From assembly GCA_964606895.1 (NCBI GenBank), contig CAZSHX010000009.1:1-64000 (forward strand): a DNA stretch of 64,000 bases. The letters run 5' to 3'. The notes beneath the pieces are model-generated. The model had not been told where the DNA came from and ran no database searches. It saw only the letters and a list, made by a program, of their open reading frames with translations. Below, piece after piece: positions 36,501-43,402 of the stretch (its first letter is position 1; each line of letters begins with the position of its first letter). Source of the stretch: CAZSHX01 sp964606895. GTDB lineage: Bacteria; Bacteroidota; Ignavibacteria; Kapaibacteriales; UBA2268. The translations under genes and the position numbers were made by a program.

Positions 36501-36589
36501 TTATACTGAGTTCCGGCAACGTATTTCCGCAAGCCTGAATCTTCGATAACCTTGATTAATTCATCCTGATATAAATTTTTACCTATCAT
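33581..36589 (-). CDS. Two receiver-like domains fused to PEP-synthase-like ATP-grasp
   Basis: The start is taken as the ATG at 36589, which overlaps the stop of the VOC gene by 4 bases (ATGA). This gives 1002 residues. Residues ~40-165 are a degenerate receiver with SL in place of the acceptor Asp (DLVITSLRLGDME). Residues ~187-330 are a second receiver with ILVEDSP and an Asp in the acceptor position (GIITDMKF). From ~445 follows an ATP-grasp module like its neighbour's: SLGGKARGL, AIRSSSLLEDA, VIIQEVVG and FRFLQVRP. The C-terminal domain has LIGPGRWGSSDPWLGIPV and GSHFFQNMTSF. It again lacks the phosphohistidine and PEP domains. It may be a phosphorelay-controlled nucleotide-dependent enzyme, but this is inference. 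Confidence 0.8.
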   Translation of the reverse strand: MIGKNLYQDELIKVIEDSGLRKYVAGTQYKLEFKDLMRFRVDKILLVCSLYDYYIIVDDGHLQEAIFSEYLELNLHYAPHITHTYSGESALKYLKTEEFDLVITSLRLGDMELHDFAKQVKINYKDIPLVLLASQSRELSMLEHKKKLDYIDKTFIWSGDRKVFLAIIKLLEDEKNAINDCYEHGVPVIILVEDSPMFYSAYLPLIYTELLRQTQILIEESRNSAEKLLKQRARPKILHAETYEQFLNYFNKYQKNILGIITDMKFKKDNVLDENAGEFLISKVKNEIPQLPILLQTSQDEKKEIAEKLHVGFANKNSRTLLMELREFMNRNFGFGDFIFTFPDGTEIIRARSLKELRDRIKYIPTESLLFHSKNNHFSMWLIARTYFVLAYKLRPIHINQFMSPQELRDYLVNEITEQLIEEQRGVVSSFSRDEFDSEKVFQIIGDGSLGGKARGLAFIDKVLKNYVKHDYFKDVSISIPKTIVIGTDVFSQFIEGNDLYHLALQNIPNERVIHEFLKGSFPATVLGDLREIVKKIHYPLAIRSSSLLEDAMYQPFAGIYDTVMIPNSSIDIEVRFSNMLQAIKLVYASTFSKNAKNYIEATGNRIEEEKMGVIIQEVVGRKYDHYYYPHFSGVARSYNYYPFGKATTKDGIVSLAIGLGKSIVDGGTCLQYSPAYPGICPQFATRKDYFSKSQNKYWALDLTSDIVRKTPKEDMHLSELSISDAESHHTLNFLASTYSNDNDMLYEGIHRTGPRIINFAPILKSEVFPLNKIVKLLLKMCEVSMNCPVEIEFAVVLGSNGEPTGEFRFLQVRPMVKPEGIIEINFDNIVPENLFLRTDMALGNGIYNIDRVLYVKPSAFDPAKTRLIAEEINPINQKLLREDKSYMLIGPGRWGSSDPWLGIPVNFSYISAANVIVEAPMPHMVVDPSQGSHFFQNMTSFKIAYLTLKNGQLENSLDWAWLELQETLHETEFLKLVKLSSPLQARVDGQSGRGVIIKNEM

Positions 36590-36969
36590 TCCTGAGTATC
36601 TAACCCGGCTGATGAATCTTCCTGCATCAAACCAAACGGTGTTCCTTCGCAGTCCCTGCAATATAACATATAACCAACTCCCGGAACAACCATTTTAGGT
36701 ACAATAATCTCACCACCGTTTTCTTCAACTTTGCTCATGGATAAATCGAGATTTTCGACACCGATTGTATTAACCACGCAGTTAAAAGGTTCAGTAGGAG
36801 AATATATTGCTCCGTCAATTCCCGGTTCTTCTTTTTCACCGGTACTGCACAACAAGTATTCCATAGGACCTTCCCAACCCTGAATTTTCCAACCGAAAAC
36901 ATTCCGGTAAAAATCAGCAACCTTTCCTGATTCTTTGGCAGGAATTTCGAAATGAATGACTCTTGGCAT
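36586..36969 (-). CDS. VOC (glyoxalase/bleomycin-resistance) superfamily protein
   Basis: This 127-residue protein has the VOC fold signature: VIHFEIPAKESGKVADFYRN, FGWKIQGWEGPMEYLL, then VENLDLSMSKVEENGGEII and YCRDCEGTPFGLMQ. Its function could be isomerase, dioxygenase or binding, and cannot be told by eye. It is translationally coupled to the receiver/ATP-grasp gene (ATGA overlap) and lies 27 bp after the 113-residue unknown. Confidence 0.85.
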   Translation of the reverse strand: MPRVIHFEIPAKESGKVADFYRNVFGWKIQGWEGPMEYLLCSTGEKEEPGIDGAIYSPTEPFNCVVNTIGVENLDLSMSKVEENGGEIIVPKMVVPGVGYMLYCRDCEGTPFGLMQEDSSAGLDTQE

Positions 36970-36996
36970 AATTTAGTCCTTTTTTGTTTTTAGAAC

Positions 36997-37338
36997 CTAT
37001 TTAGATATAAATTTATCTTCCGGATTATAAAAAAGAAAATTGAATGAAGTAAGAGAACCATAGCATTTGCTGATGTAACCCTGAAATTTCAGTTTTTCAC
37101 CTTCTGAAAGCTTTTCATTTGAATTTATCTGCTGTTCGAGTACTCTCAAATTATCCCGAATCATCACAATCTTATGCATGAGTTTGTCAATCGGGATTTC
37201 GTGGTCATTCGAATTAGAATCTTTAGGAATAAAAAAAATTGATGCTCCTTCCCACTTTGGTGCATACTCGGCAGAATGAGTTGTTTCCATTTCTTCAACA
37301 AGTGCTTTTGCAAGTGCTCTGATTTCGCTTCTTTCCAT
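36997..37338 (-). CDS. Small protein of unknown function in the dacB/ATP-grasp operon
   Basis: This 113-residue soluble protein starts EIRALAKALVEEM. It has a WEGASIFFIPKDSN segment, EIPIDKLMHKIVMIRDNLRVL and a C-terminal ISKCYGSLTSFNFLF. I recall proteins of similar look in Chlorobi/Bacteroidota genomes but cannot name a family. No signal, membrane segment or catalytic motif is visible. It lies 9 bp after dacB and 27 bp before the VOC gene. Confidence 0.7.
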   Translation of the reverse strand: MERSEIRALAKALVEEMETTHSAEYAPKWEGASIFFIPKDSNSNDHEIPIDKLMHKIVMIRDNLRVLEQQINSNEKLSEGEKLKFQGYISKCYGSLTSFNFLFYNPEDKFISK

Positions 37339-37347
37339 AAAATAACC

Positions 37348-39042
37348 TTATTTTTCAACATTAAAATAGAAAAACTGAGCTAATAGTTTTCCAATTTCAT
37401 TTTCAATTGATTTATAATATCCAACATTATATCCGTTAAACACAAAGGCGAAAGCAAGCCTTTCCCCGTCGAGAGTTTTAACATACCCGGCTAAAGCACT
37501 AACGTTGCCATGAGTTCCCGTTTTGGCATGTACGTTATTCTCGGCTAAAGTGTTTGTCATTCTGTTTTTAAGTGTTCCGTCAATACCTGCAATAGAAAAC
37601 GTAGTGTCGAAGCTCTTCCCGAAAGAAGATTTTGCGGAATATTCGAGGAGTTTAACAATTGTAGATGTGTTGACCTTATTTCTTCTTGAAAGTCCCGAGC
37701 CATCATTGAAAATGCAATCTTCGCATTGGACATGGATTGAATCAAGGACAGAACTAATATAAAGCGTTGCTTCCTTAGCATTATTTCTTAGTTTACCAGA
37801 TGCACCGACTATTTTGAATATATTCTCGGCAAGATAGTTGTCACTATGTTTCATCAAAGGACTTATAATATCGGGCATATCTCTGTCAAATTCGGCTAAC
37901 TGATTTTTATTCTTTATTTTGGAATATTCTTCATAAGTTTTAACTCCGTAAGTTCCTTTAACCTCAATTCCCGAAGCGGTTAATCTGTTCTTTAGTGCAC
38001 CAGCGGCGGCTAAATCAGGTTTTTGGATGTGATGCTTGTAGATATAAGATTTGTCAGCATCAAGACTTCCCGAAACAACAATCTGCTGATTACCTTCCGG
38101 AAGGTTTTTCACTGAGACACCAATACCTGCACGACTTTCTACTCTTCGTCCGGCTCCTTTTCGCTGAGCCAAAAGAGGACCGCCAAAACCTTTATCATTT
38201 AGTCCGGGTTCCATTTCAATGATATTATTATCAGCATATCTGTGTTTTCTGTTGGTGTGACCTTGAACACCTTTTCTTGCAGTTTTTTGCGGAGCAGGAG
38301 CCACTCTTGAGCCTCCAAATGTTTTTGCAGAAACTGAAAGTTTAAAAGCATCGGATGAAGGGATAAGATCCACACTTACCGGTCTTCCGTTTGAAGAGCC
38401 GCGAACCTGAACCGTAACAATATTTTCATCAATACTTAATCCTGTTATTTGCTGGAGACCCTGAACAGCATCTTTATCTCCGCTGTACCGAAAACGGTCG
38501 GTAATCTCATCAAAGTAGGTTCCGTCACCATAAATTGAGCCGGTGACAGATTTGATACCGGATTTTTTTAATTGTTCAACAAGAGAATTCAAATCAGCAC
38601 TTGAAAAAAGTGCGTCCCCGTGACCTTTTATATATAAATTTCCTTCCACAACGCCATTTTTTACATCACCATCCGTATAAATGGTAGTTTTCACCTTGAA
38701 ATCTTTTCCAAGCTTGTAGTAAGCTGAGAAGCATGTAAATAGTTTTGTTACCGAAGCAGGTGTGAGCATGTCCCCGACATTTTTCCTGAAAAGATAATTT
38801 TTGGTATCGAGAGAATAAACAGCAACTGAAAATCTTGCTCCTTTTAAATCGGCACCCTCGATGATTTTCTCAATATCATTTTCCAAAGCTCTGAGAGATT
38901 TAAGGCTATCCTCCCTTTTGATTTGAGGCTGGAAACTGATTTCAGAATTGCTCGAAGTGCTCTTTTCTGCAAAAATTGCCGAAAAGTTGCTTAAAACAAG
39001 AAAAATTACAACCGCTTTATAACTTAAGAAACATATTTTCAT
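37348..39042 (-). CDS. dacB: D-Ala-D-Ala carboxypeptidase/endopeptidase (PBP4 family)
   Basis: This is a periplasmic peptidase S13 that trims or opens peptidoglycan cross-links. The start is placed at the ATG at 39042, giving a signal peptide (KICFLSYKAVVIFLVLSNFSAIFA). The active-site SxxK is in TPASVTKLFTC (Ser97, Lys100), SxN in KHSDNYLAEN and KTG in HAKTGTHGNVSAL. The domain insertion between SxxK and SxN is of PBP4 size and includes a basic, low-complexity stretch (PAPQKTARKGVQGHTNRKHR) that looks specific to this lineage. It is the first gene of the block leading to the ATP-grasp pair. Confidence 0.9.
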   Translation of the reverse strand: MKICFLSYKAVVIFLVLSNFSAIFAEKSTSSNSEISFQPQIKREDSLKSLRALENDIEKIIEGADLKGARFSVAVYSLDTKNYLFRKNVGDMLTPASVTKLFTCFSAYYKLGKDFKVKTTIYTDGDVKNGVVEGNLYIKGHGDALFSSADLNSLVEQLKKSGIKSVTGSIYGDGTYFDEITDRFRYSGDKDAVQGLQQITGLSIDENIVTVQVRGSSNGRPVSVDLIPSSDAFKLSVSAKTFGGSRVAPAPQKTARKGVQGHTNRKHRYADNNIIEMEPGLNDKGFGGPLLAQRKGAGRRVESRAGIGVSVKNLPEGNQQIVVSGSLDADKSYIYKHHIQKPDLAAAGALKNRLTASGIEVKGTYGVKTYEEYSKIKNKNQLAEFDRDMPDIISPLMKHSDNYLAENIFKIVGASGKLRNNAKEATLYISSVLDSIHVQCEDCIFNDGSGLSRRNKVNTSTIVKLLEYSAKSSFGKSFDTTFSIAGIDGTLKNRMTNTLAENNVHAKTGTHGNVSALAGYVKTLDGERLAFAFVFNGYNVGYYKSIENEIGKLLAQFFYFNVEK

Positions 39043-39181
39043 AATAATAATGCAAACGTTAAAATTCAAAATTGTAATTTAACTAAACTTTGTAAAAAAT
39101 AAAATGTAAAAATCCTAAAAACAGGTAAAGAGCCAATTTTTCTCTTGCTGTTCAATCTTTTTGGGGCAGTTGTAAGTGAGA

Positions 39182-40141
39182 TTATTTCAAATCTGAAATG
39201 ATTTTCATGATTTGGTGTGCATAGCTAATATCATTTTCTTTCTTCAGCCAATGAATATTTTCATTTCTTCGGAACCAAGTCAACTGGCGTTTTGCATATC
39301 TTCGGGTGTTTTTCTGAATTTCAGTAATAGCCTGAACTTCGTCAATTTCATTGTTTAAATATGCAATTGTTTCCTTATACCCGACTGTGTTCAAAGAATT
39401 TAAACTTGGAGAGAAACCCATTTCAAGAACTTTTTTGGTTTCATCAACTAAACCCGACTCCCACATAAGATGAGTTCTACGATTGATTTTATCGTACAAA
39501 TCTTCTCTGGGCATTTCAATAGCAAAATATAATGCATTGAAGTCTCTTGGTTTGGATTTGTCTTTGTGGTCAAGCGAAAGAGGACTTCCGGTGCTGTAAT
39601 AATATTCCAAGGCACGAATTATTCTTCTGGGATTTTTATCTGAATATTTATGATAGGATTCTTTGTCAGTATTTTTAAGTTCTTCGTAAAGCGAGTCAAT
39701 ACCTTCTCTTTCAAGCTTTTCTTCAAGTTGAATTCTGGTTTCCTGCAGATTATTTATTCCGGATTCTTCAAAAAAGCCTTCGCAAAGAGATTTGATATAT
39801 AATCCTGAACCACCAACCACAACAGGTAATCGGTTCTTCCAGAATAATTCGTCAGCAATAATTTCAGCATCATCTCCAAATTTTCCGGAACTATATGCTT
39901 CCTCAGGAGAAAGAGTATCAATGAAATGATGCTTAACTGCATTCAGTTCTGCTTTTGTAGGTTTTGCAGTGCCGAAATCAAGATATTTATAAATCTGCCT
40001 TGAATCTGCTGAAATGATTTCAATATCAAGAAATTCGGACAGATTGATTGAAACTTCAGTTTTTCCGGATGCTGTGGGACCGCAAATAACAATTAAAGTT
40101 CGTTTCTCAATCAACTTTCGGATTATTTCATTGATTATCAT
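39182..40141 (-). CDS. miaA: tRNA dimethylallyltransferase
   Basis: It transfers the dimethylallyl group to A37 of tRNAs reading codons that start with U. Visible motifs: P-loop CGPTASGKTEVS, ADSRQIYKYLDFGTAKPT, VVVGGSGLYI, and the C-terminal QKNTRRYAKRQLTWFRR. The 319-residue length is normal. It lies 8 bp after pcm and is the last gene of a pyrB-pcm-miaA run. Confidence 0.95.
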   Translation of the reverse strand: MIINEIIRKLIEKRTLIVICGPTASGKTEVSINLSEFLDIEIISADSRQIYKYLDFGTAKPTKAELNAVKHHFIDTLSPEEAYSSGKFGDDAEIIADELFWKNRLPVVVGGSGLYIKSLCEGFFEESGINNLQETRIQLEEKLEREGIDSLYEELKNTDKESYHKYSDKNPRRIIRALEYYYSTGSPLSLDHKDKSKPRDFNALYFAIEMPREDLYDKINRRTHLMWESGLVDETKKVLEMGFSPSLNSLNTVGYKETIAYLNNEIDEVQAITEIQKNTRRYAKRQLTWFRRNENIHWLKKENDISYAHQIMKIISDLK

Positions 40142-40149
40142 TGATAATT

Positions 40150-40821
40150 TTAGTTTTCGTTATTGTTCCAGCCTTCTTTGCCAATCAGAGGAACAAATTT
40201 AAAATTATCAGTCTTTTTCTCATCAAAATTATCCTTGTCAATCCGGGTTATTATATTCATAACCTGATTTTCCCTGTTCCCGACCGGAACCACCATCTTT
40301 CCGCCAATATCCAGTTGTTCAAGCATTTGAGAAGGAATAACAGGTGCGGCGGCTGTTATAATGATACTGGAATATGGAGCAAAATCTCTCCATCCGAGAC
40401 TCCCGTCTGCAAGACGGGAGTTGATATTCATATTGAATTGCCTGAATATTCTTTTAGCTGATTCGTACAATTCAGGAATTCTTTCAACCGTGAAAACCCT
40501 TGCACCAAGCAAAGATAAGACACAAGCCTGATATCCGCTTCCGGTTCCTATCTCAAGGATTTTATCACCGGTTTTGATATTCAGCAAAGAAGTCATATAA
40601 GCAACAGTGTAGGGCTGAGAAATTGTTTGATTTGCGGCAATAGGCAAAGCGTTATCTTCATAAGACCTGCTTGAGAAAGCAGGATTTACAAATTGTTCCC
40701 GTGGAAGACTTGCCATAACCTCTAAAACTCTGCTATCAAGATTCCCTTTTTTCCTGAGGGAATCTATCAACAGTCTTCGTTGCTCGTTGAATTTGCCTTT
40801 ATTTAAATCGGTTAGGTTCAT
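40150..40821 (-). CDS. pcm: Protein-L-isoaspartate O-methyltransferase
   Basis: It repairs isoaspartyl residues using S-adenosylmethionine. Visible marks: VMASLPREQFVNPAF, YEDNALPIAANQTISQPY, the SAM-binding ILEIGTGSGYQACVLSLLG and FTVERIPEL, and PYSSIIITAAAP. The usual GDG of the 'V..GDG..GW' segment reads ADG here (LADGSLGW). Exactly this spot is encoded by a perfect hairpin at 40399-40421. The gene is in line with pyrB (18 bp gap) and miaA (8 bp gap). Confidence 0.93.
   Translation of the reverse strand: MNLTDLNKGKFNEQRRLLIDSLRKKGNLDSRVLEVMASLPREQFVNPAFSSRSYEDNALPIAANQTISQPYTVAYMTSLLNIKTGDKILEIGTGSGYQACVLSLLGARVFTVERIPELYESAKRIFRQFNMNINSRLADGSLGWRDFAPYSSIIITAAAPVIPSQMLEQLDIGGKMVVPVGNRENQVMNIITRIDKDNFDEKKTDNFKFVPLIGKEGWNNNEN
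40399..40421. repeat. Perfect hairpin inside pcm, arms 10 bp, 3-nt loop
   Basis: ACTCCCGTCT, loop GCA, exact reverse complement. It is GC-rich against its surroundings and encodes the NSRLADGS part of Pcm without changing its length. It resembles in style the hairpins at 480, 744 and 814. Confidence 0.7.
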
Positions 40822-40839
40822 GTAATATAATTTAAAAAA

Positions 40840-41766
40840 TCAATTCAGATTATTCTTGACATGTTCCGAAAGTAATGAGAGCAAAGCCATACGAATATAA
40901 ACTCCATGCGTTACCTGAGTTTGAATCAGAACATTAGGATAACTGCTCACATGATATTCCAGCTCTAATCCATAGTTGACAGGACCGGGATGAAGAAGAA
41001 CAAGTTCAGGTTTTCTGCTGAAATGTTCAAAATTCACACCGTAATAAATGGAGTACTCCCGAACTGATGGTAACAATCCTGATTCCATTCTTTCGCGCTG
41101 AACGCGAAGAAGAAGTACCGCATCAGACCACTCAACAGCATCGTGAACATCATCAATGAACTTTAGCTTCCATGTTTCCACACCACGGGGCAGAAGAGTA
41201 CCAGGGGCACATAAAGCCACTTCAGCACCGAGTGTTTTTAGAAGAGTAATATTAGAGCGGGCAACACGGCTATGAAGTATATCGCCGATTATAGTGACTT
41301 TCAAACCTTCAAGTTTGCCAAAATGCTTATACAATGTAAATGAATCGAGCAATGCCTGTGTAGGATGCTCGTGTCTGCCGTCTCCGGCATTGATGATAAC
41401 ACCGTTTGTATTTGACTGAAGGAATATCGGAACTCCTGAGCAATTGTGTCTCACGACATACATCTGAACTCCCATAGCTTCAATGGTTTTCAGAGTATCA
41501 ATCAAGGATTCACCTTTGGAAAGTGAACTTCCTGCCGATTGGAAAGAAAGAATCTCAGCCGAAAGCCGTTTAGCCGCAAGCTCAAAAGAAAGCTTGGTGC
41601 GGGTGGATGCTTCGAAAAAGGCAAGTGCAACAGTGATACCCTTCAGGTCGTCAAATTTTTTAAACGTTTTTGAGTTGTCGAGAAAATAGCTCGATTTATC
41701 AAAAATTTTATAAATATCATCTAATGTTAAATCATCAGCCTGCAAAAGATATGGATGCGATAACAT
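40840..41766 (-). CDS. pyrB: Aspartate carbamoyltransferase catalytic chain
   Basis: It makes carbamoyl-aspartate in pyrimidine synthesis. Carbamoyl-phosphate loop ASTRTKLSFELA, the SSLSKGESLIDTLKT segment, DGRHEHPTQALLDSFTLY and HPGPVNYGLELE are all present, and the 308-residue length is standard. No pyrI partner is adjacent. It follows the HU terminator, so it should have its own promoter in the 50-bp gap, but only an imperfect box was seen. Confidence 0.95.
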   Translation of the reverse strand: MLSHPYLLQADDLTLDDIYKIFDKSSYFLDNSKTFKKFDDLKGITVALAFFEASTRTKLSFELAAKRLSAEILSFQSAGSSLSKGESLIDTLKTIEAMGVQMYVVRHNCSGVPIFLQSNTNGVIINAGDGRHEHPTQALLDSFTLYKHFGKLEGLKVTIIGDILHSRVARSNITLLKTLGAEVALCAPGTLLPRGVETWKLKFIDDVHDAVEWSDAVLLLRVQRERMESGLLPSVREYSIYYGVNFEHFSRKPELVLLHPGPVNYGLELEYHVSSYPNVLIQTQVTHGVYIRMALLSLLSEHVKNNLN

Positions 41767-41820
41767 ATTACTTTCAACAATAGTTTTTCAAATAGTGAAT
41801 TATATATTATGCAAAATTAA

Positions 41821-41850
41821 AAAAAAAAGCCGTTCAAAAGAACGGCTTTT
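41821..41850 (-). terminator. Rho-independent terminator of the HU gene
   Basis: AAAAGCCGTTC, loop AAAA, exact reverse complement, with T-runs on both strands. It lies 20 bp past the HU stop on the minus strand. Confidence 0.85.
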
Positions 41851-41869
41851 TAAAACAACAAGAAAATTG

Positions 41870-42169
41870 TTATTTTTTACCCTTTTTTGGAGGATGAACT
41901 TTCTCAACCAATGCTTTGCCTGCTTTGAATTTTGGTACTTTCTTAGCTGGGATTTTGATTGATTCGCCTGTTCTTGGATTTTTTCCACTGCGTGCTTTTT
42001 TGGAGACCACTGAAAATGTTCCAAAACCAATGAGTGTAACACCACCACCGCTTGCTAATTCAGTTGAAATTGCTTGCATGGTTCCGTTAATGGCTTTTTC
42101 TGCATCGACTTTCGTCATTCCTGCACTTGCAGCTACTGCTGATACGAGTTGAGCTTTGTTTAAACTCAT
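41870..42169 (-). CDS. HU/IHF-family DNA-binding protein
   Basis: This 99-residue histone-like protein bends and compacts DNA. Family core: LNKAQLVSAVAASAGMTKVD at the N-terminus, then VTLIGFGTFSVV, KKARSGKNPRTGESIKIPA and VPKFKAGKALVEKV. The lysine-rich tail (PPKKGKK) is short. It is monocistronic with its own promoter and terminator. The upstream region is full of A- and T-tracts. Confidence 0.95.
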   Translation of the reverse strand: MSLNKAQLVSAVAASAGMTKVDAEKAINGTMQAISTELASGGGVTLIGFGTFSVVSKKARSGKNPRTGESIKIPAKKVPKFKAGKALVEKVHPPKKGKK

Positions 42170-42206
42170 ATAGATACTCCCTTAATGAGTGAATATGCTG
42201 ACAATT

Positions 42207-42237
42207 CAAAAATATGAGATTTAATCAAGCTTTGCAA
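42207..42237 (-). promoter_or_regulatory. Candidate promoter of the HU gene
   Basis: On the minus strand TTG, a 20-nt spacer and TATTTTTG fit the Bacteroidota pattern. The leader is about 30 nt. Confidence 0.6.
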
Positions 42238-42294
42238 GGTTTTTTTTCAATTTTTTAAAAAAAAATAATTTTTTTTAAAAAAAACGTAAATTTT

Positions 42295-42308
42295 GGCGAA
42301 TATTCGCC
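42295..42308. promoter_or_regulatory. Perfect 14-bp palindrome upstream of HU
   Basis: GGCGAATATTCGCC lies about 60 bp upstream of the HU promoter, beside runs of A and T (42241-42285) that should bend DNA. It may be a regulator site. It could also serve the end of the PgpA-like gene 50 bp away. Confidence 0.4.
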
Positions 42309-42357
42309 GTTATATCTGTAATCATAGGGATTTAGGGGCTTTTTCGATGAATTTTAC

Positions 42358-42795
42358 CTAAGTTGGCAATTTATAATATTCTGCCAGTAAAGGGATGATT
42401 TTCCATGCCATATAGAATAAATTCAGAAAAAAGTTCGTCATCAAACCTGAGAGTATATATATAATAATGGTGTTAAGTTTTAAATTGCCAAATTTCAGCC
42501 TTGAAAGTACTTCCAAATGTTTAAAAATTCCATACAGGATTAATCCAAACAAAAACCAGAAAAATGAAAAATCTACCACTGGGGTACACAAGAAAACAAC
42601 TACTCCAATCAGATCTTCAAGTTTCAGAAATGGAATATTTCTTGTTTTTTCAAAAAAGAACAAGTATAAAACTGATAAAAGAAGAAGAAAAATTATGGAA
42701 AAATAGAACTGAAATTCAAAATCAACTAATAAAATTAATAAGGGTAAAAATTCCCACACTAAAAAGCACTTACTTTTCAGTTTCTCAATCAGCAT
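42358..42795 (-). CDS. Membrane protein resembling a degenerate PgpA
   Basis: The start is taken as the ATG at 42795, which overlaps the pgsA stop by 11 bases and gives 145 residues with about four membrane segments. A longer reading to 42855 would run far into pgsA. The segment LEDLIGVVVFL through FFWFLFGLILYGIFKHLEVL to IIIYILSGLMTNFFLNL lines up by eye with the C-terminal half of phosphatidylglycerophosphatase A. The PgpA acidic residues (DE at the start of this part, DD before the AG pair) are not conserved. It may be an inactive or diverged PgpA. It is the last gene of the kdsA-lptC-tpiA-pgsA run. Confidence 0.6.
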   Translation of the reverse strand: MLIEKLKSKCFLVWEFLPLLILLVDFEFQFYFSIIFLLLLSVLYLFFFEKTRNIPFLKLEDLIGVVVFLCTPVVDFSFFWFLFGLILYGIFKHLEVLSRLKFGNLKLNTIIIYILSGLMTNFFLNLFYMAWKIIPLLAEYYKLPT

Positions 42796-43402
42796 AATTC
42801 TTGCTTTGAGTTTTACTGAATATGATTTCAAAAAGTGATTTATTCTGATAAACATATTCCAAAATTGTCCATAGTGTCAATAAAGTAATTATCAACATAG
42901 AATAATATGTATAATCTGAATAGATTACTGAATTGATATTTAGAATTGTAGTTACAGAAGAATTTGAATCCTTTATGAAAACCAGGATAAGAATATAAGC
43001 TATGAAAACCATTTGGAGGGCAGTTTTGACCTGAGCCAATTTTGAAGTAACTACGTGCTTTTTAATTGCCTCTCCATAAATTCTTAAAATTGTTGTTCCA
43101 AAATCTCTAATAATTATGAGAATAACCATCCACATCGGGATAATGCTGAGATAGACAAACGAGAGAAATGCGGCAGAAGTCAGTATTTTATCAGCCAAAG
43201 GGTCAACAAACTTGCCCAAGGCAGTAACCTCATTATACTTTCGTGCATACCAGCCATCAATATAATCACTTAATGCTCCAATCAGAAAAAGAATACACCC
43301 GAGTTGCTGAAATAACTGGTCAGAACTCAATATCAATACAAAGTAGATTGGAGCAATTAATACTCTAACCAGACTAATAGCATTTGGTAAGTTTATTCTC
43401 AT
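42785..43402 (-). CDS. pgsA: CDP-diacylglycerol-glycerol-3-phosphate 3-phosphatidyltransferase
   Basis: It makes phosphatidylglycerol phosphate. The CDP-alcohol phosphotransferase motif is complete (DGWYAR, then GKFVDPLADK). About five membrane segments span its 205 residues. Its start overlaps the tpiA stop by 4 bases (ATGA). Confidence 0.92.
   Translation of the reverse strand: MRINLPNAISLVRVLIAPIYFVLILSSDQLFQQLGCILFLIGALSDYIDGWYARKYNEVTALGKFVDPLADKILTSAAFLSFVYLSIIPMWMVILIIIRDFGTTILRIYGEAIKKHVVTSKLAQVKTALQMVFIAYILILVFIKDSNSSVTTILNINSVIYSDYTYYSMLIITLLTLWTILEYVYQNKSLFEIIFSKTQSKNYAD

Noticed and set aside
31196..36589. Annotation as phosphoenolpyruvate synthase
   Set aside because: Both proteins lack the phosphohistidine and PEP-binding domains needed for that reaction, so the name would mislead.
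40740..40765. Second hairpin in pcm (GATTCCCT...AGGGAATC)
   Set aside because: 8-bp arms with a 9-bp loop in coding sequence may well be chance, and the protein segment looks normal for Pcm. It is noted only as weak support.
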